DNA of 64,000 nucleotides from Pseudopedobacter beijingensis. Its GTDB lineage: Bacteria; Bacteroidota; Bacteroidia; Sphingobacteriales; Sphingobacteriaceae. The position numbers and the translations under genes are program-made. Location of the stretch: assembly GCF_042678145.1 (NCBI RefSeq), contig NZ_JBHUDG010000003.1, positions 372,001 to 436,000 of the forward strand, in the 5' to 3' direction. Shown here piece after piece: positions 53,610-61,250 of the stretch. Under the pieces are notes generated by a model. It searched no databases. It saw only the letters and a program-made list of their open reading frames with translations, and was not told the origin of the DNA. Numbering within the stretch: the first letter of the stretch is position 1; each line of letters starts with the position of its first letter.

Positions 53610-55388
53610 TTATTTTACTTCTTCAATGGCCATGGCACAGGCATAATAATATTTATTGGCCTGTGTGTTATTGGGACTTGCCGAAAACCGGATGCTCACT
53701 GTGCCGTCTTTATCGGGCTGCATCTCTGCTATGCTTGCCACATTGGTGGTATTCCTGCTGCTTTCCAGTACGGCGGTACTTGTACCGTTCCCCGTCAGCT
53801 CAAACTGCGTCTCCCTGTTGATATCATCAGGGGCTACTGCATTTGCTGACGAAACGAAAAATACAAATTTATATCGTTTGTCTTTATTGAGTCCCGAGAT
53901 CTCTACGATGGAGGAGGTTCCGCTGCCTTCATGGAAAAAACTGTTTTTTGAAACTACCGAGGGCATATCCAGCGCTGTGGTAGTGGTGGCGGGCCCCTGG
54001 CTATTGTTACCCTTAAAGCCTTTGACCATTTTCAGCTTTACGGATGTTTCGCCCCCGGTTATATCATGTAGATCCAGAAGGCTGCCGCTGGCCAATGAGG
54101 TCATAAAGTTCCAGTCGGGATAGGTGGTAGAGGTTCCAGAGAAAGAGATCTTTATCTTATCGAAAGAAAGGATTGGCGAAACCGGAACTTCCTGGTATGC
54201 GGTTAATTCCGTTATCGCATAAGGGTTTAGAACGGCCTGGTAAGCGGCCTCACGCCCTACCTGTGCCTCAAAGTCTGAGCTATTGTTCTTGTACTTGCTC
54301 TGCCTGATATCCAGACCGTAAAGATTGCCGAACAGGGCCTGGAAATAGGCGCATGCCCCGGTATAGCGTCCATAGCTTAATTGCAGGTGGTAACCATCCC
54401 GGGTATAGAAATCGCCTATGGCACTGGTCCTTGCGTTCTGGATGGATGTACCGGTGGGCACCAGCACATCGAAACCAAAGTTCTCGTACACTTTTTTACT
54501 GGTGGCGGCAATTTCACGGTACATGCGGGACTGGTCGCTGCCGTAGTATTGTTCGAATACCGTAGAAATAAAATCTGCCTGGTTGGCCCAGGTCTGGTGG
54601 AGAACGTACTTTACGTCCGGGTTGGTGGCGTTCTTTTTAAGAAAATCCAGTATAGGGGGCAACTGTGCTTCGTAACTATCGTACTTCCCGCTATATCTGG
54701 ACAATTGCTGTATGCTGATATAGTCCCAGTGTTCTTTTGCCAGTGCTTCTTTAAAAGTCTGGGACGGACGGGTGGTCACTCCTTTCTCTATCCTGTAGCA
54801 GGAATAGGCTTTATTGGATTGCAGGTTGTTCCAATGGTCCAGCAAAGAGGTCCCTCCCTGGTATATCACTTCTATCAGCAGGTCTATGCCTTGCTCCTGG
54901 GCCAGTTCGTACAGGTTCCGCACAACGGTATCGTCGGCATAGGAGTTACCTATGCACAATAGCTTGATGGTACCCTGTGCGGTAACGGTGATGCCTACGT
55001 TTTTGGTTATGCTCTTGTCTGCCGACTCCAGGTACAGCCTGGTGGTGCCTACGGACAGCGCTCTGATCTTCACGGAATCTTTTTTAAGTACATCGATATC
55101 GGCAATACTGGCGTCTTCTATCCGCCAGGTATAATCGAGGTTTTGCTGCTCTTCGGGAAAAGTGGCATAGACTATGGCCATTTGCCCTGTCTGCAGTTTC
55201 ACGGCTTCGGCATTTAGGCTTACCTGGGGCGGCTGCGCCATATCGGGAAGGGGCATTGTTTCTTCCGATTGTTTTTTGGAGCAGGAAATAAAAATGACTG
55301 CCATGGTCAGCAGTGTCATCAAAAATGTGAGCTTACTTTTCTTCCTGGTGGATGTGGGGTTTAAATGTGTTTTCATTAAAAAGTTCAT
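53610..55388 (-). CDS. Large DUF4886 lipoprotein with Ig-like domain
   Basis: In this 592-residue protein the lipoprotein signal ends at ISCSKK, an Ig-like domain follows (about 50-130, YTWRIEDASIADIDV), and then comes a DUF4886 SGNH-like domain with LLCIGNSYADD as nucleophile block and TRDGYHLQLSYGR providing Asp and His. The C-terminal ~190 residues are an extra beta domain (VSPILSFDKIKISF...IEISGLNKDKRYKFVFF) resembling a carbohydrate-binding or fibronectin module. It is paralogous to the two genes at 41.6-44.2 kb but keeps the active site. Codon usage and GC are higher than in the flanking genes. Outer-membrane anchored glycan esterase is the best guess. Confidence 0.85.
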   Translation of the reverse strand: MNFLMKTHLNPTSTRKKSKLTFLMTLLTMAVIFISCSKKQSEETMPLPDMAQPPQVSLNAEAVKLQTGQMAIVYATFPEEQQNLDYTWRIEDASIADIDVLKKDSVKIRALSVGTTRLYLESADKSITKNVGITVTAQGTIKLLCIGNSYADDTVVRNLYELAQEQGIDLLIEVIYQGGTSLLDHWNNLQSNKAYSCYRIEKGVTTRPSQTFKEALAKEHWDYISIQQLSRYSGKYDSYEAQLPPILDFLKKNATNPDVKYVLHQTWANQADFISTVFEQYYGSDQSRMYREIAATSKKVYENFGFDVLVPTGTSIQNARTSAIGDFYTRDGYHLQLSYGRYTGACAYFQALFGNLYGLDIRQSKYKNNSSDFEAQVGREAAYQAVLNPYAITELTAYQEVPVSPILSFDKIKISFSGTSTTYPDWNFMTSLASGSLLDLHDITGGETSVKLKMVKGFKGNNSQGPATTTTALDMPSVVSKNSFFHEGSGTSSIVEISGLNKDKRYKFVFFVSSANAVAPDDINRETQFELTGNGTSTAVLESSRNTTNVASIAEMQPDKDGTVSIRFSASPNNTQANKYYYACAMAIEEVK

Positions 55389-55454
55389 AATTCAGGTTGT
55401 TTGTTAAAATAGATTGTTATTTACAATGGTTGTTGTTTTAAAAGGTTAGGGTAC

Positions 55455-55721
55455 TTAAAATGCCTGTGCCCCCCTATTTTGCGGGGTAATGGTTGGGGCC
55501 AACAGCTGCTCCAATGTAACCAGCACCTCTTGCAAATGGCCGTAAAAAACCAGCAGGTCTTGCCGCTCGGCTACGGATTGATGGTTAAAGGCACCCGATA
55601 TCGTCAGCGAAAACAGCTGCCAAAGTTGCTCGCGACTCTCGGCAGGCGAAAAATCCTGAAAAAGTACCTGCAGTTTTTCTGCGGTTTGCTGCAATAGCAG
55701 CGGGTTAATGGTTGCGCTCAT
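55455..55721 (-). CDS. Small hypothetical protein, 88 residues
   Basis: The protein is helical and Leu/Gln-rich (LLLQQTAEKLQVLFQDF, LLVFYGHLQEVLVTLEQLL), with no signal peptide. The family is not recognised. The GC-rich composition matches the preceding large lipoprotein gene, 66 bp downstream on the same strand, so it may be part of the same acquired block. An overlapping plus-strand frame of similar length exists; the minus frame is preferred because of its conventional amphipathic composition. Confidence 0.5.
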   Translation of the reverse strand: MSATINPLLLQQTAEKLQVLFQDFSPAESREQLWQLFSLTISGAFNHQSVAERQDLLVFYGHLQEVLVTLEQLLAPTITPQNRGAQAF

Positions 55722-56497
55722 ACAAAACAGGCCATCTTAGGCGTACAACTGGTTTAATTAATGAGTTAAAAAAATAATTCTCAACAGGCATAAACATTAA
55801 CGAAAGATTATTATATATTTGGTTTAAGCGATAATTAAAGGACATAGGTGTCCCCTACGGTAAGCATCGTTCCGTTTTTTAGGCTTTAAGGGATAATTTT
55901 TAACTCAAAAAGCAATATCCCCTACCGCCACATCTGTGCTGTTGAATAAAAAGCTAATGGAAAATGGTATGGTTTGCTACGTTGGGGATTTCATGATGTT
56001 TTGGATTGGGTTTAACAAAGTCTTGCTGGCCAATACTGCGAGGGTAATGGCTGCTCCTGCTTGCCCCTGGCAAACGGGAATAATTGGTTGGGTTGGGTGA
56101 CAGAGCGTCTTCATATTTTATTTTTTTCTTTATGAAAACGATGTGTACTCGGTAAAGCCGTGAGAGTGAACCTTATTGGTGTATAAACCAAAAGGGCGAA
56201 CTTCAAAGCTCATATCTGCAGGAAACGACCAAGTAACCTTTTCAAATCCAAAGAGGATATGAAATGCCAATACAAGTCTAACATGAAGCCGCCCTTTTGG
56301 ACTTTATGCTGTAAAGTTAGCAAAATCCAATTATAGGGCGACACTCACGGTTATCTCGTTGGCATTTTGGTCGTTTTTACAGACGAGAGAACATCGTTTA
56401 AAACAAGGTCTAACCTCGCTTTTTATGTCGCATTACTAATACAAGTATACAAAAAGTTTTTCATTAAACGTCAAACTTTTTAATAAATAATTTTAAA
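55722..56497. other. Long non-coding region at the left edge of the defence island
   Basis: There is no credible gene in 776 bases. 55838-55851 holds the small hairpin GGACATAGGTGTCC. 56136-56399 is a nested inverted-repeat element (listed separately). The remaining sequence is unremarkable; a TATATTTG box near 55812 is not followed by a gene. Confidence 0.5.
56136..56399. ncRNA. Candidate structured RNA or MITE: nested hairpin of ~264 nt
   Basis: Successive arms pair inward: AAACGATGT (56136) with ACATCGTTT (56391); CTCG (56148) with CGAG (56384); GCCGTGAGAGTG (56157) with CACTCACGG (56342, two-base bulge); CCAAAAGGGCG-aa-CTTCA (56188) with TGAAG-c-CGCCCTTTTGG (56284); and the apical TTTCAaATCC (56240) with GGATaTGAAA (56255) around AAAGA. 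The nested order with bulges is what a folded RNA or a miniature inverted-repeat element would give. No open frame is present. It sits just upstream of the XRE gene. Confidence 0.5.
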
Positions 56498-56707
56498 ATG
56501 AGCCGTATAAACCGTTTAGAAGAGGTTTTTAAAGAAAAAGATGTATATAACCGAGATATCGCAAAATATCTAAATAAATCCGAGGGAACTATATCCAGAT
56601 GGGTCAATAATCACAGACAGCCATCATTAGAAGAATTGAATAAAATAGCTGAGTTCTTGAAGGTAGATATAAGGGAATTGTTACATAAAAGTAAATGGGG
56701 TAAATAA
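56498..56707 (+). CDS. Small XRE-type helix-turn-helix regulator
   Basis: The 69-residue protein consists of one HTH domain: RDIAKYLNKSEGTISRWVNN followed by HRQPSLEELNKIAEFLKVDIRELL. This type often sits at the front of restriction or other defence gene clusters in Bacteroidota, acting as a controller. The gene starts the defence island here and is read in the same direction as all genes that follow. Its operator could be in the hairpin-rich region before it. Confidence 0.92.
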   Translation: MSRINRLEEVFKEKDVYNRDIAKYLNKSEGTISRWVNNHRQPSLEELNKIAEFLKVDIRELLHKSKWGK

Positions 56708-56747
56708 ATAATTAAAATATGTTTCAAACTTTAGATAATTTAAAATT

Positions 56748-57002
56748 ATGCATCAAGTAGAAGGAAAATATTTAGACAAATATTTTTATTTAAATGCAGA
56801 CCAACCTTTTAATTATTCAACATGGCAAGCTCCAATACATTGGACTGGGATAGTTAATGGTAAGCAAGTTGAATTCACTCAGATACATAATCATGCTTCT
56901 GATTTAATTTGTTTTGATTGGTCTGATTTTCCAGATGAGCTAGAAATAGCCAAAACATATATTGTAAAAGAGATTGATAGAGCTATGAGAGTAATGGATT
57001 AA
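56748..57002 (+). CDS. Small hypothetical protein, 84 residues
   Basis: Not recognised. The composition is Trp/His/Asp-rich (WQAPIHWTGIVNG, QIHNHASDLICFDWSDFPDE) with no signal or membrane segment. It starts 40 bp after the XRE regulator and is read in the same direction, so they are probably co-transcribed. The gene may be intact, but it lies among decayed genes of the island. Confidence 0.6.
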   Translation: MHQVEGKYLDKYFYLNADQPFNYSTWQAPIHWTGIVNGKQVEFTQIHNHASDLICFDWSDFPDELEIAKTYIVKEIDRAMRVMD

Positions 57003-57144
57003 CATCGCCGTAAGTGAAATTATAAACCGTTTCAATAAGTCTTGTAAAGAGAAAATAGATAAGAAGGATACTTCAAGAGAAGGACGTGGGCCAAAGCCTG
57101 TGTTTTATAGGTTGGTTGAGAGAGTAGATTTAGAAAATAAATAA
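57001..57144 (+). pseudogene. Remnant of a gene 3' end
   Basis: A frame without start codon reads through SEIINRFNKSCKEKIDKKD, then REGRGPKPVFYRLVERVDL, and ends at TAA 57142-57144. The GRGPKPVFYRL ending resembles C-terminal winged-helix-like ends of larger proteins but was not identified. Stops immediately upstream in this frame show that the rest has been lost, which supports gene loss by deletion inside the island. Confidence 0.4.
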
Positions 57145-57179
57145 TGGAAAGTATACTTACTGATATAGTAAATAACTAA

Positions 57180-58019
57180 ATGAAAAAGGAACTTATTCTT
57201 GAACTATTACTTCAATTTGAAGGTGCATGTTATATCTATAATGATGTAGAATTTTGGAGTGCCAGAGAATTGCAAAAAGTATTCGGGTATTCTCAATGGA
57301 GGAATTTTGAAAATGCAATAGATAAGGCAAGGATAGCATGCGCAAATGCAGGAGAAAAAGTCGCCGATCATTTTGCTGATGTCAGCAAAATGATCGAATT
57401 GGCTAAAGGGGCCCAAAGAGCGGTAAATGATATTGCTCTTACCAGATAGGGATGCTACCTTATTGCTCAAAATGGAGACCCTACCAAACCTGCTATTGCA
57501 TTTGCACAAACTTACTTTGCCGTACAAACAAGGAGACAGGAAATTATTGAACAAAGGCTTTTAGATGTTGCCAGGGTAACCGCAAGAGAAAAGCTCTCTC
57601 AATCTGAAAAGAAACTGTCTGGAATAATCTATGAACGTGGAGTTAATGAGAAAAGTTTTGCAGTAATAAGAAGTAAGGGAGATCAAGCTTTATTTGGAGG
57701 ATATTCGACAAATGAAATGAAAAAGAAGCTTAGTGTACCAGAAAAGAGACCTCTTGCTGACTTCCTACCTACGCTAACTATAAAAGCTAAGGACTTTGCC
57801 GCAGAACTAACCAGCCATAATGTTTCTGATAAAGACCTAAAAGGTGAAGTTCAGATTTCTAAAGAACATATAGACAATAATATTGCTGTTAGAAAGATAC
57901 TGCAAGAAAGAGGCGTTAAACCGGAAAATCTTCCTGCAGCAGAAGATATAAAGAAAGTACAACGGAAATTAGATAATGACGCAAAAAAAATCTTAAAACA
58001 AACTAAAAAGAAAAAGTAG
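57180..58019 (+). pseudogene. dinD: DNA-damage-inducible protein D homologue with an in-frame amber stop
   Basis: The frame from 57180 to 58019 (279 codons plus stop) matches E. coli DinD throughout: YNDVEFWSARELQKVFGYSQWRNF, ARIACANAGEKVADHF, GAQRAVNDIALTR, then CYLIAQNGDPTKP, AQTYFAVQTRRQE and GYSTNEMKKK. Codon 90 is TAG (57447-57449) where E. coli DinD has tyrosine (LSRYACYLI). A single base change therefore splits the gene into a short N-terminal piece and a separate open frame from 57717. The remainder has no further lesions, so the inactivation is recent, or the stop is read through. DinD inhibits RecA filament activities in E. coli. Confidence 0.85.
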
Positions 58020-58115
58020 CTGCAAGGGAAAACAGGAGAACTGAAAAGTGTAAATTCTAAAAAAAGAAAGGTAAAAAGGTAAAGAATAAATATTTCTTAA
58101 AGTAATTAATCATAA

Positions 58116-58958
58116 ATGCAAAGACCTTTTAGATCAGAATTAGTATTAGACGAACGTATAAGCGAATCAACGTTAAAGGCATTCCATGTTGGCTTTGACC
58201 AAAATAAGTTTAGACTTCAACCATTAGTTGATACTATAAGGAATGTAATACCTGAATATGCTCTTGGCTATCATCAGGGAAACAATATTCCATTGACTGA
58301 GATGGTTGAGCGATTAAATGATGCAGCCAAAACAGTATACACGACAGACAAGTACAAGCAACGGGGAGAATTTGGGGAACTTATTCTCCATCTCCTTTTG
58401 CGGGACTTCTGCCACTCGATCCCGCTGATATCTACGATATACTTCCGTGATTCCCCCAATGTGCCCGCACATGGTTTTGATGGGGTACACATCACTATAG
58501 ATGGCGATGAAAAGAAATTGTGGTTAGGGGAATCCAAACTTTATAAAGCTGGAAAAAGCGGTATAAGTGATTTAGTAAATGATATATCAAAGCATTTTAA
58601 TGCGGACTATCTTAGAGAACAGTTTAGTTTGATAACAAGAAAGCTGCCCCAGGAAACTCCTGAAATTGAACATTGGAGAACTTTGATGCATAAACACCAG
58701 AAGCTAGATGTTATTTTTTCGAGCATTGTAATCCCGATGGTCTGCACCTATAATAGCGCTCTATTTGTAAACCACAATGATGAAACGCAACAATACATTG
58801 ATGATTTCAAAACGGAATGTATGGCATTACACGAAGAGTTTAATAGAAAACGACCTGCTTCTAATTTAGAAATCATGTTACTTCTTTTGCCTGTACCTGA
58901 CAAAGACGAGTTAAATATGGAGCTAGATGCAAGATTAAAAGCAATGCAAAGAATATGA
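58116..58958 (+). CDS. hamA: Hachiman system nuclease HamA (DUF1837)
   Basis: This 280-residue protein is typical of DUF1837. The PD-(D/E)xK nuclease residues are visible: Glu85/Glu88 in RGEFGELI, Asp122 in HGFDGVHI, and Glu139-Ser-Lys141 in LWLGESKLY. In Hachiman systems HamA is held inactive in complex with the helicase HamB and degrades DNA after HamB senses phage-induced DNA disturbance. The stop overlaps the hamB start by 4 bp, giving the usual two-gene unit. Family assignment is by memory of the motif set; the pairing with a HamB-like helicase makes it firm. Confidence 0.88.
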   Translation: MQRPFRSELVLDERISESTLKAFHVGFDQNKFRLQPLVDTIRNVIPEYALGYHQGNNIPLTEMVERLNDAAKTVYTTDKYKQRGEFGELILHLLLRDFCHSIPLISTIYFRDSPNVPAHGFDGVHITIDGDEKKLWLGESKLYKAGKSGISDLVNDISKHFNADYLREQFSLITRKLPQETPEIEHWRTLMHKHQKLDVIFSSIVIPMVCTYNSALFVNHNDETQQYIDDFKTECMALHEEFNRKRPASNLEIMLLLLPVPDKDELNMELDARLKAMQRI

Positions 58959-61150
58959 TTTTTACAGATATATATAGAGCCATAAAATTTCTCTCTGATG
59001 CAAAGGAACTGAGCTACGACGATAGTTTTGCCCTTTCTCGATTCTGCTCGACTCAGCTCTCGAACAAAGAAACGGAAAGCGGAGCTAGAGACCTTGTAAT
59101 TCGAGTTCGTGATGCTTGGGATAAAATTCCTGAAACAACTAAACCTATATGGAACTCCTTAACGGAAGCTGTAGGATTGTACCCTTACTTAGATCACGAA
59201 GAGTTGTCTATAAGCTCCTTACTGAAATATGAATATCATAAATCTCCATACCTTGATGGTGTATATCTCCATGAAGAACAGCAACGGCTTTCTGTAGAAC
59301 TACAAAGCAGACGCTCTGTAGTAGTAAGTGCTCCAACAAGTTTCGGAAAGAGTCTGTTGATTGAGGAAGTAATCGCGAGTGGGATATACAAGCAGATAGT
59401 CATTATACAACCGACGCTTGCTCTTCTCGACGAGACTAGAAAGAAATTAGTGAAATATCGAGATCAGTATAAAATTATCGTTTCTACAAATCAGGCTCCA
59501 GATACCGATAAAGGTAATGTGTTCCTGTTTACAGGTGAACGTGTTGTAGAATATGCAGACTTCCCTCCTATTGACTTTTTTGTAATAGACGAATTTTACA
59601 AACTCAGTCTCGATAGAGACGATGATCGAGCGATAACATTAAATCAGGCTTTTTACAAGCTACTGAAGCAGACAAATAAGTTCTACTTATTGGGTCCCAT
59701 GATTAAGAGCATTCCTGTTTCTTTCAAAAATAAATTTGAGCTGACCTGGTTTCCAACTGAATTTGCAACAGTTGCTGTGGATGAGAAAAGTCTTGAGATT
59801 ATGGACAAAGTGAAAGCCAAAGAAAGAAAGGAGTTGAAAAAAAATGCGCTATTTGATTTACTTTCGGAAACTGACGAACAAACATTAATTTATTGTTCAT
59901 CACCAAATAAAGCAACTGTACTATGTTTAGAATATATTGATTATCTCATCAACAACTCAAAAGACTTCAATGATCTAGACACGTCTGCTAATAATGAAAT
60001 GATTGAATGGATTGGTCAAAATATAAATACGAGGTGGTCTTTAATTGATTCGTTAACTCATGGAGCTGCGTTTCATCACGGTGCCTTGCCTCGGCACTTA
60101 GGAAGCTCCATTGTCGATGCATTTAACAATGGTTCTATTAGATGGTTGTTTTGTACCTCTACATTAATAGAAGGCGTCAACACATCTGCAAAAAACGTGA
60201 TTCTATATGATAAGGAAAAAGGAACTAAACAAATAGATTTCTTTGATTATAAGAACATAGCTGGGCGTTCTGGAAGAATGAAAAAACACTATGTTGGAAA
60301 TGTATACCGATTCGAAAAAAGACCTGAACAAACAGAGCTTTTTGTTGACATCCCTCTTTTTAACCAAGAGAATGCTCCTCTCGAGATATTAATCTCATTA
60401 GAAGAGGGAGAATTAGAAAACACTGCTAAACAACGGTTACAAGACTTTCATAATCTCCCGGAAGAACTACAAGAGGTGATGAAAAAGAACTCAGGTATTA
60501 GCATTGAGGGGCAACAGAAGATTATCGAAGAGATAAAAGCTGATATTGCTTCAAATAAGTATTTATTAAATTGGAATCAATATCCAACTTATGAACAACT
60601 ACTTTATATTTTGGATTTATGTTGGAAACATCTTTTAAAGCCTGGAGAAAATAAAGCTGATATTAGAAATGCAAAACAACTTAGTGTTTTAACAAATAAA
60701 TATTCAAGATTAAAATCAACTGCGGCATTAATAAACGATTCGATTAATGATAACTATTGGATAGAACAAATACCTAATGATCAAGAACGTATAAATAAAC
60801 TATCTTTCTTCACATTAAATATTACTAGACACTGGTTCGATTATAAACTACCAAAATGGTTATCCGTTTTATCGGAGTTACAAGAATACGTATTAAAGAA
60901 ACATAATTTGCCTTATGGCAATTATACATATTTTGCTAGCAGCTTAGAACATGGCTTCTTGTCACCGAATTTAGCGGCATTAATGGAATACGATATTCCT
61001 ATATCGGCAATTAATAAGCTGAAATCAATTCTTAATCAAGACAGGACACCTGAAATGCTTATCATCTTAATAAATCAATTATCTGATGAAGATTTAAGAA
61101 AGAAAGGGCTATTACAATATGAAATAAATAAATTGAGAAATGCGATATAA
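58955..61150 (+). CDS. hamB: Hachiman system helicase HamB
   Basis: This 731-residue superfamily 2 helicase has motif I APTSFGKSLLIEE (GKS at 131-133), motif II FVIDEFYKL (Asp212-Glu213-Phe-Tyr, not the common DEAH), motif III-like YLLGPM, the second RecA half with HHGALPRHLGSSIVDAFNNG and TSTLIEGVNTSAKN, and motif VI IAGRSGRMKK. The region after ~residue 480 is an unclassified helical C-terminus. It is coupled to hamA by a 4-bp overlap. HamB loads on and moves along DNA and restrains HamA until activation. The gene is complete. Confidence 0.88.
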   Translation: MIFTDIYRAIKFLSDAKELSYDDSFALSRFCSTQLSNKETESGARDLVIRVRDAWDKIPETTKPIWNSLTEAVGLYPYLDHEELSISSLLKYEYHKSPYLDGVYLHEEQQRLSVELQSRRSVVVSAPTSFGKSLLIEEVIASGIYKQIVIIQPTLALLDETRKKLVKYRDQYKIIVSTNQAPDTDKGNVFLFTGERVVEYADFPPIDFFVIDEFYKLSLDRDDDRAITLNQAFYKLLKQTNKFYLLGPMIKSIPVSFKNKFELTWFPTEFATVAVDEKSLEIMDKVKAKERKELKKNALFDLLSETDEQTLIYCSSPNKATVLCLEYIDYLINNSKDFNDLDTSANNEMIEWIGQNINTRWSLIDSLTHGAAFHHGALPRHLGSSIVDAFNNGSIRWLFCTSTLIEGVNTSAKNVILYDKEKGTKQIDFFDYKNIAGRSGRMKKHYVGNVYRFEKRPEQTELFVDIPLFNQENAPLEILISLEEGELENTAKQRLQDFHNLPEELQEVMKKNSGISIEGQQKIIEEIKADIASNKYLLNWNQYPTYEQLLYILDLCWKHLLKPGENKADIRNAKQLSVLTNKYSRLKSTAALINDSINDNYWIEQIPNDQERINKLSFFTLNITRHWFDYKLPKWLSVLSELQEYVLKKHNLPYGNYTYFASSLEHGFLSPNLAALMEYDIPISAINKLKSILNQDRTPEMLIILINQLSDEDLRKKGLLQYEINKLRNAI

Positions 61151-61250
61151 AAGTTAATAGAAGAATTCGAAACCTAATATGACATATCTTAAGATTACAT
61201 AATCGCATACTAAATCATTAATAATTTCTAAAAAGCAAATCACTTCCGAA

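Noticed and set aside
53656..54962. Long plus-strand frames opposite the DUF4886 gene
   Set aside because: They arise from high-GC antisense sequence; the minus frame has a lipobox, an SGNH block and paralogues in the window.
56136..56399. Retron
   Set aside because: Outer paired arms exist, but no reverse transcriptase is in the window near it; left only as a structured-element candidate.
57717..58019. Independent 100-residue gene
   Set aside because: It is in the same frame as, and homologous to, the C-terminal part of DinD; the upstream part is interrupted only by one TAG.
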